The notes below the pieces were generated by a model. It worked only from the letters and a program-made list of their open reading frames with translations, ran no database searches and was not told the origin of the DNA. From NCBI GenBank assembly GCA_015068845.1, contig SVJR01000014.1:1-33247 (forward strand): DNA of 33,247 nt. The letters are read 5' to 3'. Each line of letters starts with the position of its first letter. Position 1 is the first letter of the stretch. The position numbers were made by a program, and so were the translations under genes. Shown here one piece after another: positions 7,303-15,546 of the stretch. The stretch is from Oscillospiraceae bacterium. Lineage in GTDB: Bacteria > Bacillota > Clostridia > Monoglobales > Monoglobaceae.

Positions 7303-9519
7303 TTAGTTCAGAAGTTCAGCCACTGCCGTGTCGATATCTAGCATCCTTTTACCGCTGCGCTTCATACTCAAATCAAAGCTTCCGTCCTCAGTGTTGAGAT
7401 TCTTATAGCAAAGGATGTCCTCGTCACGGAGAGCGAAGCCGAACACCGCTGTTGCAAGCTCCTCACTCTCGCCCTTGAGATTAACTTTTTCAAGGGTGCC
7501 AAAGTTGCCTTCAACGCCGTAGCCTGTAACGCAGAATATATTATCCCCCGTTTTTGAAACTTCAAACATTGAGGGGTAGATTTCTTCCTTGATAACGGTC
7601 AGCTCGCCCTTTTTCAACAGGTAGCTGTCGAACACCTTGCGTGAAGGACTGTAGTCCTTGTTGACAATAAAGTTGCCGTCTTCGGCACGGTATACCGAGT
7701 ACACATCCTCGGACACCTGCTCGTCGGAAATAACCCGTCCGTTTTTATACTCGCAAAGGCGAAGTGTTCCGCCACCCTTGAAGGCCTCAAACTCGGAAAT
7801 ATAAAGTATCTTTGAACAATCCTCAGAAATTGCCATCTGGGGCTTGCCGCCGACTGCTTCGTACGAAACAACAACATTTCCCGCCACCTTGACAGGCTGC
7901 TTACCCTTGGTGTAAGCATAGTAATCTGCCAGCTTGCCGGTGTAAACCTTGTCGTAGATAACTGTTTTTTCGTCCTTGGAGAGCATCAGGATTTCATTCG
8001 CACCAGATGCAATCTTCTCCTTTTTGCCCGAATCGATTTCAACCGAATAAATGTTGCTTGTGCCGTCGTCTGCCATACCGTAAACAAAGATTTTGTCCTT
8101 TGTCTTCTGCATAAGCGGAGCCTTTTTGGTTCTTTCACCAAGGCGGATGCTGCGGCCTTTTTTGTTCATTGCATAGATATCAAATGAGCTGTCCGATGTA
8201 TCGTAATCCTTAGCGTAGATATATGCCTTACCGCCCGGGTTGGTTCCAAACAGCGTGCAGACATTTGAATCAATCTTGATTTTCTCAGCCTTTAAATCCT
8301 TAAGGCTCTTTACAAACATATCGCCCTGCATCTGAACTCTGTTAAGGTTCTGGAGGAACATTACATATTCGTTTTCGCCTGCAAAGGTGAATGTTCCGTG
8401 GTCGATATCCGACGCAACCACAAAGGGCTCGTCCATCTTATCGTTCCAGTAGCAAAGAACGCCCATATCACCGTTTTTGTCGGTTGTGGAAAGGAACAGA
8501 ATATCCTCGCCGTCGGGTGAAATAACCAAAGAGTTATGAACCGCCGGTGCAATCTGCTTAATCTTTTTCGCCTTGCCCTTGTTGATAACTTTCAGTATAC
8601 CGCTTCCGGTTTCGGGGTCGAATTCCTCAAAGAAGAATGTTCGCTTACCGTTCTTTGAAGTTTTAACAATACCCGCATTCTTTGCAGCACGCTCTGCCGA
8701 GGCAAGCGTGTCATTCTCCTCAACCGCTCTTAAATAACTGTCAGTAACAACCGTCTCAGACAGCTTAACGGTTTTGGTTTTGTATATCATATACATCGTA
8801 TTATCCTTGATGTATGTATACGGCATAAGAGCATCGGAATTTGATACCGCACTTGAAATTGCAGATATTCCGATAATGAGCGCAAGAACACAAAGCACAG
8901 CCGCACCCAGAGCAATAATCGCCTTTTTGTCAAGCTTGAATGCAGGCTTTTTCTCTTTAGCTTTGCTTCTGCGTTCCCTGACAGGCTTTGGTGCTTTGTC
9001 TGAAGCCTCAGGTTTATTTATCTTTTCAGGCTTCTTCGCCGGCTCAACCTTTTTTTCAGGCATTTGCTGTGCCGGAACATCTTCAATAACTGCAACAGGT
9101 GCCGGTTCGGGCTGCTTGGGCAGAATTTCGTTTCCGTCCATACCTCTCACAGTGTATCTCGCAAGACCCTCGGGTACAAATTCAGCCGCTCTCTGGGATG
9201 CACTTTTGGCAAATTCCCTCGCCTTTGCATCGGCATCGAGTACGGGTTCTGTCACCGGTCTGACGGGCGACGGAGTAAAGTCGCCGTTCTTTCTCTTGAT
9301 TGTGTTCAGATTAAGCCAGGGCTTGGATTTTTTTGCATCTGCAGATACTCCACCCCTTGCGGTATCCTCGATTTTTTTAGTATCGGACACAGAAATGGTA
9401 TATTTAAAGTCAAAGTCCTTGAACTTTCCTTCGTCTTCACCTGCTCCGGTGAGTGTTTTGCAGTACGGGCATTTTTTTACGCCCTCGTAAATGTCAACTC
9501 CGCATTTTGGACACTTCAC
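7303..9519 (-). CDS. Zinc-ribbon membrane protein with a large beta-propeller-like outer part
   Basis: A 738-residue protein of unknown function. Residues 1-20 form a zinc ribbon (C3, C6, C17, C20). A long, charged, proline- and lysine-rich linker follows to about 195 and is likely disordered. One membrane helix (about 199-225) then leads into roughly 500 residues outside. That part has recurring blade-like units with a hydrophobic strand, a turn and a charged loop (SLVISPDGEDILFLS, MAISEDCSKILYISE), resembling TolB/WD-type propellers. The start is a GTG with AGGAGGG six bases upstream. The gene has its own promoter and leads the nadD operon. Membrane-tethered zinc ribbons of this sort are frequent in Clostridia; the role is unknown. 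Confidence 0.75.
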   Translation of the reverse strand: MKCPKCGVDIYEGVKKCPYCKTLTGAGEDEGKFKDFDFKYTISVSDTKKIEDTARGGVSADAKKSKPWLNLNTIKRKNGDFTPSPVRPVTEPVLDADAKAREFAKSASQRAAEFVPEGLARYTVRGMDGNEILPKQPEPAPVAVIEDVPAQQMPEKKVEPAKKPEKINKPEASDKAPKPVRERRSKAKEKKPAFKLDKKAIIALGAAVLCVLALIIGISAISSAVSNSDALMPYTYIKDNTMYMIYKTKTVKLSETVVTDSYLRAVEENDTLASAERAAKNAGIVKTSKNGKRTFFFEEFDPETGSGILKVINKGKAKKIKQIAPAVHNSLVISPDGEDILFLSTTDKNGDMGVLCYWNDKMDEPFVVASDIDHGTFTFAGENEYVMFLQNLNRVQMQGDMFVKSLKDLKAEKIKIDSNVCTLFGTNPGGKAYIYAKDYDTSDSSFDIYAMNKKGRSIRLGERTKKAPLMQKTKDKIFVYGMADDGTSNIYSVEIDSGKKEKIASGANEILMLSKDEKTVIYDKVYTGKLADYYAYTKGKQPVKVAGNVVVSYEAVGGKPQMAISEDCSKILYISEFEAFKGGGTLRLCEYKNGRVISDEQVSEDVYSVYRAEDGNFIVNKDYSPSRKVFDSYLLKKGELTVIKEEIYPSMFEVSKTGDNIFCVTGYGVEGNFGTLEKVNLKGESEELATAVFGFALRDEDILCYKNLNTEDGSFDLSMKRSGKRMLDIDTAVAELLN

Positions 9520-9571
9520 GGTTATCCCTCCTGTTTTTCGGTATAATTTGAATATGTCAAGTTTTGAGTGT

Positions 9572-9588
9572 AATTTCTGTCAGAATTT
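9572..9588. other. Near-palindrome in the leader of the zinc-ribbon gene
   Basis: AATTTCTG (9572-9579), one central T, then CAGAATTT (9581-9588): an 8-bp dyad with one mismatch, within the roughly 100-base 5' leader. It faintly resembles the AT-rich CodY box (AATTTTCnGAAAATT) but does not match it well. A regulatory role is a guess. Confidence 0.3.
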
Positions 9589-9623
9589 TGTCTGTATTCA
9601 TTCAAAAACATTTATTCAGTATC

Positions 9624-9652
9624 AGTATATCATAAAAAAGTATAAAAAACAA
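9624..9652 (-). promoter_or_regulatory. Sigma-A type promoter for the zinc-ribbon / nadD operon
   Basis: On the minus strand TTGTTT (9647-9652) and TATACT (9624-9629) are spaced by exactly 17 bases. This would start transcription near 9617, giving a leader of about 100 bases before the GTG start. No terminator was found between trmD and this promoter, so read-through from upstream is possible. Confidence 0.6.
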
Positions 9653-9682
9653 CATATATCGCATATAATTTTGACCAAATTT

Positions 9683-10420
9683 TCAGCGTTCTTTTTGTTT
9701 CAAATCCTCTACGAACTCACGCTCTTTTTTGCTGAGCCGCGCACGGCTTAGCATACCTCTGCGTTTTTTGAACGTATTTTCAATTGCGCTCCTGCGTTTC
9801 CATTCCTCAATCAGCTTGTGATTGCCGCTTTGAAGAACCTCCGGCACACACGCCCCGTGCCACTCGGCAGGGCGTGTGTATTGCGGGAATTCCAACAGCC
9901 CATCAAAATGCGATTCCTCGGAAAACGCCACCTCGGACGCAAGCACACCGGGAATCATTCGGGCAGTCGCGTCAACTACCGCCATTGCCGCAATCTCGCC
10001 GCCGGTCAGCACAAAGTCGCCGATAGAAATTTCCATATCGACGATTTCATCCAGTATTCTTTGGTCAACACCTTCGTAATGACCACAAAGCAGAACTATA
10101 TGCTTTTCCCTTGCCAGCCGTTTTGCCATTGACTGACGGAAGGTTTTGCCCTGAGGCGACATATAGATTGTCTTTGGCTTGTAATCAAGACCCTCTGTCA
10201 CACTTTTATATGCCTGAAAAATTGGTTCTGCCTGCATAACCATTCCCTGACCGCCGCCATAAGGATAATCGTCCACCTGACGGTGCTTATTGAAGGCAAA
10301 GTCCCGGATTTGCACACAGTTTATCGAAAGCAAACCATTCTCCTCGGCTCTGCCGATAATAGAAGTTTTGAGTGCCGCCTCCATCATTTCGGGAAAGAGG
10401 GTAAGTATATCAATTTTCAT
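9683..10420 (-). CDS. trmD: tRNA (guanine-N1-)-methyltransferase
   Basis: TrmD methylates G37 of tRNAs that read CNN codons, preventing frameshifts; it is a SPOUT (knotted) S-adenosylmethionine enzyme. The 245-residue length is normal. Conserved motifs are MKIDILTLFPEM at the start, DDYPYGGGQGMVMQAEP (about 51-67), LLCGHYEGVDQRI (about 114-126) and the knot segment SIGDFVLTGGEIAAM (about 136-150). The start codon overlaps the rimM stop by one base (TGATG). It closes the ffh-rpsP-khpA-rimM-trmD cluster. Confidence 0.97.
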   Translation of the reverse strand: MKIDILTLFPEMMEAALKTSIIGRAEENGLLSINCVQIRDFAFNKHRQVDDYPYGGGQGMVMQAEPIFQAYKSVTEGLDYKPKTIYMSPQGKTFRQSMAKRLAREKHIVLLCGHYEGVDQRILDEIVDMEISIGDFVLTGGEIAAMAVVDATARMIPGVLASEVAFSEESHFDGLLEFPQYTRPAEWHGACVPEVLQSGNHKLIEEWKRRSAIENTFKKRRGMLSRARLSKKEREFVEDLKQKER

Positions 10421-10917
10421 CAGTCAATCAATCCTTTTAGGGGTTCAATAACTATCCGTTTCTCGTCTATGCTGACAGACTTTATGACCTCGTCAATAAC
10501 AGGGATAAGAACCTGCTTTTTTGTTATGTCTTCAACAACATAAACATCGTTACTTCCGGTTTTGATAATATCACAAATTTTGCCTAAATTTCTGCCGTCT
10601 ACGGTCTCAACGCTGCAGCCAAGCAGGTCGCAGATATAATATGTGCCCTCAGGCAGCTCGCCCAGCTCCTCGCGCGGGATTTTTAAAACCTTGTTGCGGT
10701 ATAATTCGGCATTATTGATGTGGTCAATGCCTTTGAGTTTAAGAAGCACCGCATTTTTATGGAGTGAGGACTTCTGAATTTCAAATTCCTCACCATCTAT
10801 TAAAACATACGCAAGCTCGTGGAAGATTTCGGGGTCATCGCACCAGGGCATAACCTTGACATCGCCGCGGAGGCCGTGCGTATTAACTATTTGTCCTATT
10901 TCAAGTAAATTTTCCAT
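10420..10917 (-). CDS. rimM: 16S rRNA processing protein RimM
   Basis: RimM helps 30S head maturation by binding ribosomal protein S19. The 165-residue protein shows the N-terminal family signature IGQIVNTHGLRGDVKVMPW (about 7-25) and the PRC-barrel half beginning YYICDLLGCSVETVDGR (about 92-108), ending near LIPVIDEVIKSV. It is placed directly before trmD, as in most bacteria. The AAAGGATAAATATT upstream gives a ribosome site. A 7-bp stem lies in the gap before it. Confidence 0.95.
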   Translation of the reverse strand: MENLLEIGQIVNTHGLRGDVKVMPWCDDPEIFHELAYVLIDGEEFEIQKSSLHKNAVLLKLKGIDHINNAELYRNKVLKIPREELGELPEGTYYICDLLGCSVETVDGRNLGKICDIIKTGSNDVYVVEDITKKQVLIPVIDEVIKSVSIDEKRIVIEPLKGLID

Positions 10918-10937
10918 AATATTTATCCTTTAAAAAG

Positions 10938-10995
10938 TAAGACTGTACCACAAGGTGAGCTACGGCAAATCCCGCCCTTCCCGATGATACAGTCC
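10938..10995 (-). other. Hairpin between khpA and rimM, possible attenuator
   Basis: GACTGTA (10988-10994 read on minus) pairs with TACAGTC (10941-10947); the stem extends by two weaker pairs and encloses an inner AAGG/CCTT. On the minus strand the 3' arm is followed by TTACTTTTT, which looks like a weak terminator. It could reduce rimM-trmD expression relative to rpsP, as expected for ribosomal protein versus modification genes. Not tested. Confidence 0.45.
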
Positions 10996-11002
10996 TGTTC
11001 TC

Positions 11003-11230
11003 TTATACAATATCAACCGTAACTTTTTTGTTTTCGTGGCTGGCTGCGGCCTTAACAACGGTACGGATAGCCTTTGCTATTCTTCCCTGCTTGCCGATAA
11101 CCTTGCCCATATCGTGCTCGCCTACATAAAGTGTGAGCACAACGCTGTTTTCCTGAACTGCTTCCTCAACAGAAACCGCATCAGGGTCTGAAACCATTGA
11201 TTTTGCAATAAATTCCAAAAGGTCTTTCAT
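11003..11230 (-). CDS. khpA: KH-domain RNA-binding protein KhpA (YlqC)
   Basis: A single KH domain of 75 residues. The RNA-binding GxxG loop is GKQG within MGKVIGKQGRIAKAIR (about 42-57). In Gram-positives KhpA partners with KhpB/Jag and affects cell division and RNA metabolism. It sits between rpsP and rimM as in Bacillus and Clostridium, with GGAGG five bases or so before the ATG. Both flanking gaps contain hairpins. Confidence 0.95.
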   Translation of the reverse strand: MKDLLEFIAKSMVSDPDAVSVEEAVQENSVVLTLYVGEHDMGKVIGKQGRIAKAIRTVVKAAASHENKKVTVDIV

Positions 11231-11256
11231 TCTCTTCCTCCATAGGCAAAACAGTC

Positions 11257-11282
11257 TGCAATCCGGAGAAATCCCGGATGCA
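11257..11282 (-). other. Hairpin between rpsP and khpA
   Basis: ATCCGG (11261-11266) pairs with CCGGAT (11274-11279) and the stem continues as TGC/GCA past a one-base bulge, with a 7-base loop. No T run follows on the minus strand, so it is more likely a processing or stability element than a terminator. Confidence 0.45.
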
Positions 11283-11317
11283 ATGACCGATTTCGCTTAT
11301 TCTGCTTAGGGCTTTAA

Positions 11318-11560
11318 TTAGATAATGCCCTTGTTCTTAAGAAGACGCTTAACTGTGTCTGTGGGCTGTGCGCCGTTTGCAATCCACTTTGTAACCTTTT
11401 CTGCATCAAATTCAACTGCTGCAGGCTCGGTCATGGGGTTGTAAGTACCAACCTGTTCAATGAATCTGCCATCTCTGGGGTATCTTGAATCTGCAACTAC
11501 TACACGGTAGTAAGGAGCCTTCTTTGCACCCATTCTTCTTAAACGAATTTTTACTGCCAT
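11318..11560 (-). CDS. rpsP: 30S ribosomal protein S16 (bS16)
   Basis: An 80-residue ribosomal protein of the 30S body. The N-terminal [19 protein letters not shown] and [18 protein letters not shown] are the family signature, and the protein ends after [13 protein letters not shown] precedes the ATG. It lies between ffh and khpA as in many Firmicutes. Confidence 0.98.
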   Translation of the reverse strand: MAVKIRLRRMGAKKAPYYRVVVADSRYPRDGRFIEQVGTYNPMTEPAAVEFDAEKVTKWIANGAQPTDTVKRLLKNKGII

Positions 11561-11618
11561 AATAAATTACCTCCAAAAAATTTTTCATAAGATATATAAA
11601 TTTAATAATTTTACAAAA

Positions 11619-12986
11619 TTAAAACGGAAAGTTCATTCCGCCGAATCCGCCCATATTGCCCATCTTTCCGAACTTCTTCATCTTTTTTGCCATATTGCCG
11701 CCGGTCATCATCTTCATCATCTTCTGCATTTGCTCAAACTGCTTGACCAAAGCGTTTACATCAGCAACGGTCACACCGCTGCCCCTGGCAATTCTCTCAC
11801 GGCGTTTCGGGGTCAGCTTATCGCGGTTCTCCCTTTCGCCAATTGTCATTGACTTTATCATAGCCTCGGTATGAAGCATCTTTTTTTCGTCAATCTCGAC
11901 ATTTTTCAGCGCACTTGCATTAACTCCCGGAATCATTCCAAGAATCTGTTCCATAGGCCCCATCTTCTTCATCTGTTCCATCTGGTCAAGGAAGTCGCTG
12001 TAAGTGAATGTCGCGCTGCGCATCTTTTTCTCAAGTTCAAGCGCCTTTTTCTCGTCGATTGCCTGCTCCGCCTTTTCAATAAGGCTCAGCACATCGCCCA
12101 TTCCTAAGATTCGGGACGCCATACGCTCGGGGTGGAACACCTCAAGGTCGGTGAGCTTTTCGCCCATACCGCAGAACTTGATTGGCTTGCCCGTGACCGC
12201 ACGGACAGAAATCGCCGCACCGCCTCTGGTATCGCCGTCAAGCTTGGTGAGAACAACACCGTCAATCTCGAGGTTGTTATTAAAGCTCTCCGCCACATTA
12301 ACCGCGTCCTGACCCGTCATCGCATCGACAACAAGCAGAATTTCGGTCGGCTCTGTTGCATTTTTAATGTTTCGGAGCTCTTCCATAAGCTCCTCGTCAA
12401 TATGCAAACGACCTGCTGTATCTATAATAAGTATATCATTGGAATGTAGTTTTGCGTGTTCCAGAGCCTTGGTTGCAATATCAACGGGGTCCTTTGACTC
12501 CTCAATGGCAAATACCGGAAGTCCCAGCTGACCCGCCACCACCTGAAGCTGTTTTATCGCCGCAGGACGGTACACATCGCAGGCACAAAGAAGCGGGCGC
12601 TTGCCCTGTTTTTTGAGAAGTCCGCCAAGCTTTGCAGCCGTGGTGGTTTTACCTGCACCCTGGAGACCTGCCATCATAATTACCGTGGGAGGCTTTGAGG
12701 AAATCTTTATCTTCTCCTCACTGCCCATCAGGGCAATAAGTTCCTCATTAACTATCTTGATAACCTGCTGACCGGGAGTGAGGGATTCCATAACCTCGGC
12801 ACCCGCCGCACGCTCTGAAACGCTGTTTACAAAATTCTTTACAACCTTGAAGTTAACATCCGCTTCCAAAAGTGCAAGCTTAACTTCACGCATTGCTTCC
12901 TTCAAATCAGCTGCGGAAACCTTACCCTTGCCACGCAGCTTTTTAAAGGTTCCCTGCAGTTTGTCCGCTAAACTTTCAAACGCCAC
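11619..12986 (-). CDS. ffh: Signal recognition particle protein Ffh
   Basis: GTPase of the signal recognition particle; with SRP RNA it delivers nascent membrane proteins to FtsY at the membrane. The 455-residue protein has the N domain (1-95), the P-loop GLQGAGKT (107-114), DTAGRLHID, TKLDGD and the M domain. The methionine-rich C-terminus (QMQKMMKMMTGG...) is the signal-sequence groove and ends in a glycine/phenylalanine tail. The start is a GTG with AGGAG nine bases upstream, 24 bases after ylxM. The SRP RNA gene is not in this window. Confidence 0.97.
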   Translation of the reverse strand: MAFESLADKLQGTFKKLRGKGKVSAADLKEAMREVKLALLEADVNFKVVKNFVNSVSERAAGAEVMESLTPGQQVIKIVNEELIALMGSEEKIKISSKPPTVIMMAGLQGAGKTTTAAKLGGLLKKQGKRPLLCACDVYRPAAIKQLQVVAGQLGLPVFAIEESKDPVDIATKALEHAKLHSNDILIIDTAGRLHIDEELMEELRNIKNATEPTEILLVVDAMTGQDAVNVAESFNNNLEIDGVVLTKLDGDTRGGAAISVRAVTGKPIKFCGMGEKLTDLEVFHPERMASRILGMGDVLSLIEKAEQAIDEKKALELEKKMRSATFTYSDFLDQMEQMKKMGPMEQILGMIPGVNASALKNVEIDEKKMLHTEAMIKSMTIGERENRDKLTPKRRERIARGSGVTVADVNALVKQFEQMQKMMKMMTGGNMAKKMKKFGKMGNMGGFGGMNFPF

Positions 12987-13010
12987 CCGGCACCGCTCCT
13001 TTGCTGAAAA

Positions 13011-13382
13011 TTACTTCTCTTCATCGTTGATTTCGGCAACAATCGTAAGAATCCGGTTGATTTGTTTTTTTATGTATACGGGAAGACTTTTCGCCTCGGG
13101 CGACCTTTCAATCTCTGCAATGATTTCGTCAATCTCGCCAAGGCTCTCCTTAATTCCGAGAAACCTTTTTGCAAGACCCAGCCGCTCCTCGGTATCATAA
13201 AGAATCGCCTCGGCACGCTTTAAATTATCACGCACTCCCTGACGGCTGATACCAAGCTCTGCGCCAACCTCTGCAAGGGACAAATCCTCGTTGTAGTAAA
13301 GCTCCACCGTGTCCGCCTGTCTGTCGGTAAGCATCTTTCCGTAAAACCCAAAAAGCAGAGAAACTTCAACATTCTTTTCCAT
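13011..13382 (-). CDS. ylxM: YlxM-type putative helix-turn-helix protein, SRP-associated
   Basis: A 123-residue protein of the UPF0122 family, almost always next to ffh and reported in streptococci to stimulate Ffh. Residues 1-70 resemble sigma-70 region 4: LTDRQADTVELYYNEDLSLAEVG followed by GISRQGVRDNLKRAEAIL, a helix-turn-helix. I start at the ATG at 13382, with GGAGAG upstream; a TTG eight codons earlier would swallow the ribosome site. It is the first gene of the ffh operon and has a clear promoter and dyad just before it. Confidence 0.92.
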   Translation of the reverse strand: MEKNVEVSLLFGFYGKMLTDRQADTVELYYNEDLSLAEVGAELGISRQGVRDNLKRAEAILYDTEERLGLAKRFLGIKESLGEIDEIIAEIERSPEAKSLPVYIKKQINRILTIVAEINDEEK

Positions 13383-13406
13383 TTTGAACTTCTCTCCTTT
13401 CCGCAA

Positions 13407-13465
13407 TGTAAAGTGTTTTTACTTTACAACTCAACCATTGTACATTATTATTCGCTTCTTGTCAA
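13407..13465 (-). promoter_or_regulatory. Strong sigma-A promoter with operator-like dyad before ylxM-ffh
   Basis: On the minus strand TTGACA (13460-13465) and TACAAT (13437-13442) are 17 bases apart, a near-consensus promoter. The -35 overlaps the lgt stop region. The predicted start (about 13430) abuts a perfect 8-bp dyad, TGTAAAGT (13407-13414) and ACTTTACA (13421-13428), with a 6-base spacer. The dyad could be a repressor site or a hairpin at the very 5' end of the mRNA. Confidence 0.75.
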
Positions 13466-14251
13466 GTGTTTTTTATAATTTTTTATTATCAAAATCAATC
13501 CCGCAACAACAAGCAACGCAGAAAGCACTTGAGACACCCTTAAAGGGCCCAGCATCAGTGAATCCGCACGAAGCCCCTCAATCATAAATCTGCCCAGGCC
13601 GTACCAGACCATATAGCAGCAGGCAAGCTCACCCTCGAATACCTTTTTGCGTTTGAGAAGCAGCAAAACGCCTACACCCGCCGCATTCCAGAGCGACTCA
13701 TACAAAAACGTGGGATGAACCGACTCCGCAATAGTGCGTGTCCCCCTCACAATTGTCATAGTCCAGGGCAGGTTGCACTCTGCGCCAAAAGCCTCGCCGT
13801 TTACAAAGTTGCCCCAGCGACCGACCGTCTGGCCGATTAGAAGTCCCACCGCCAATATGTCAAGAACACTGCCGACCGACAGCTTTTTTACTCTGCAATA
13901 GATAAGTACCGAAAGCGCCGCGCCGATAACGCCGCCATAGATTGCTAGACCTCCGCCGCGGAGGTTAAGTATCTGCCACAAATCGTCCTTATACGAATCC
14001 CAGCTGAATATGCAGTAGTAAAGCCGGGCACAGACTATTGCCACAGGCAGACCGATTATGAACATATTTAAAAAATCGTCCTGAGTAATATTCGACCGTT
14101 TAACCTCTCTTACCGCATAGAGGAACGCAAGGCATACACCCAGGGCAATCAAAAGCCCATAGGTGTATACCGGAACGCCGAACACCGAAAAAAGTGAACG
14201 GCTGACCTCAAACGAGAGCCCCAGTCCCGGGAAAGAAATCCCATTTTTCAT
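13448..14251 (-). CDS. lgt: Prolipoprotein diacylglyceryl transferase
   Basis: Lgt is an integral membrane enzyme that attaches diacylglycerol from phosphatidylglycerol to the lipobox cysteine of prolipoproteins. The 267-residue protein has about seven membrane segments and the Lgt signature GRWGNFVNGEAFG (about 144-156), plus the early VYTYGLLIALGV stretch and the late GLGRFMIEGLR. It starts two bases after ymfH, at the end of the znu-M16 run. Its client in this window is the ZnuA lipoprotein. Confidence 0.96.
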   Translation of the reverse strand: MKNGISFPGLGLSFEVSRSLFSVFGVPVYTYGLLIALGVCLAFLYAVREVKRSNITQDDFLNMFIIGLPVAIVCARLYYCIFSWDSYKDDLWQILNLRGGGLAIYGGVIGAALSVLIYCRVKKLSVGSVLDILAVGLLIGQTVGRWGNFVNGEAFGAECNLPWTMTIVRGTRTIAESVHPTFLYESLWNAAGVGVLLLLKRKKVFEGELACCYMVWYGLGRFMIEGLRADSLMLGPLRVSQVLSALLVVAGLILIIKNYKKHLTRSE

Positions 14252-14253
14252 CC

Positions 14254-15546
14254 TTATCCCTCCAGCGGTTCTATAACCGAAAGAACCGAGTTTTCTTCTG
14301 TAAAGTGTTCTTCAAGACGGGCTTTAAGCTCACTCATTTTAACAACCTCTGCCGTGTGCTGGAACTCAAAGGGATTAATTCCATTCATAAAGCATCTGAT
14401 GAAGTTGTTACCTATCTTTTCCACACTGTTGTAGTCACGAAGGTTCTTGCCTATAAGCACACGCTTTGCACGGCTTACATCCGCCTCAGAAAGACCTTTC
14501 GCCTTCACCTCTTCAAGATGCTTCAGCACTCTGCGGTAAACCTCGTCGGGGTCCTTTGACTCACCTGTAACGGTTGAAAAGCCGTACTTCTTTTCCAGCT
14601 CGCAGTCAGCGCCAAAGGTTCCGTCAATCAGGCCTTCGGAGTATAGCGACATAAAGAATTCGCTACTCTTGCCGAAAAGAACTTCCGTCAGGATTGATGT
14701 TGTAATCTGTTTTTTAAGCAGTTCTCTGCCTTCAACATCTACCTCGTTTTCTTTAAATCCGACAATAAACATCGGCTTGGATACACTCATCTTCTGGGTA
14801 ATCTTCTTTTTCACCACTTCGCCGGGTTCTTCCACCGGCATTCTTTCAATTCTGCCTCTGTCCTTTTCAGCACTTACATTGCGGTCAATGCATTCTGCCG
14901 CAAGTTCTGCGTCAATATCACCCACAAGGACAAGGAACATATTCGACGGGTTATAATATGCGTCGCAGCATTTATAGAGAAGGTCGGGGGTTATATGACT
15001 GATACTTTCAACCGTGCCGGCAATATCCGTTTTAACAGGGTTGTTATGAAACATTGCCTGAAGCATATTGAAGAACAGGCACCATTCGGGGTCGTCGTCG
15101 TACATTTTGATTTCCTGACCGATTATTCCCTGTTCCTTGCTTACATTCTCGTCGGTGAAATACGGATGGTTTACAAAGTCCAGAAGAATATCGAGATTTT
15201 CATAAAAGTTATCAGTGCAGGAATACAGATACGCAGTCATATCAAAGCTGGTGAACGCATTACTGCTTGCACCGGTAAGAGCAAAGCGGTCAAAGGCATT
15301 GCCACCGTCCTCTTCCTCGAAAAGCTTGTGTTCAAGAAAATGTGCTATACCGTCGGGAAGCTTTATACTTTCATCCGTACCCGGAACATTGAGAACATTG
15401 TCAAGAGAGCCGTATTCCGTCCCATAAATCGCATAGTATTTGCAAAATCCCTTTTTCGGTATGATATAAACCCGAAGTCCGCTTTCGTGAACGCCGTGGA
15501 GAATTGTTTCCTTCAGCGTGCTGCTGTCAAGTCTGTTAATCTTCAC
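14254..15546 (-). CDS. ymfH: M16-family zinc peptidase, YmfH-like (active-site subunit)
   Basis: A 430-residue M16 peptidase. The inverted zinc motif HxxEH is present as AHFLEHKLFE (about residues 69-78), with a downstream glutamate-rich helix (QGIIGQEIKMYDDDPEW) that should provide the third ligand. The C-terminal half is the inactive M16 repeat. YmfF and YmfH are usually encoded as a pair and may form a heterodimer with one active site. The start is a GTG at 15546 that overlaps the ymfF stop by 11 bases, so translation is probably coupled. The physiological substrate is unknown. Confidence 0.9.
   Translation of the reverse strand: MKINRLDSSTLKETILHGVHESGLRVYIIPKKGFCKYYAIYGTEYGSLDNVLNVPGTDESIKLPDGIAHFLEHKLFEEEDGGNAFDRFALTGASSNAFTSFDMTAYLYSCTDNFYENLDILLDFVNHPYFTDENVSKEQGIIGQEIKMYDDDPEWCLFFNMLQAMFHNNPVKTDIAGTVESISHITPDLLYKCCDAYYNPSNMFLVLVGDIDAELAAECIDRNVSAEKDRGRIERMPVEEPGEVVKKKITQKMSVSKPMFIVGFKENEVDVEGRELLKKQITTSILTEVLFGKSSEFFMSLYSEGLIDGTFGADCELEKKYGFSTVTGESKDPDEVYRRVLKHLEEVKAKGLSEADVSRAKRVLIGKNLRDYNSVEKIGNNFIRCFMNGINPFEFQHTAEVVKMSELKARLEEHFTEENSVLSVIEPLEG

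Noticed and set aside
8774-9490. Plus-strand open frame of 238 codons over the zinc-ribbon gene
   Set aside because: Antisense to a gene with cysteine motif, membrane helix, promoter and ribosome site; the product is a serine/alanine-rich shadow.
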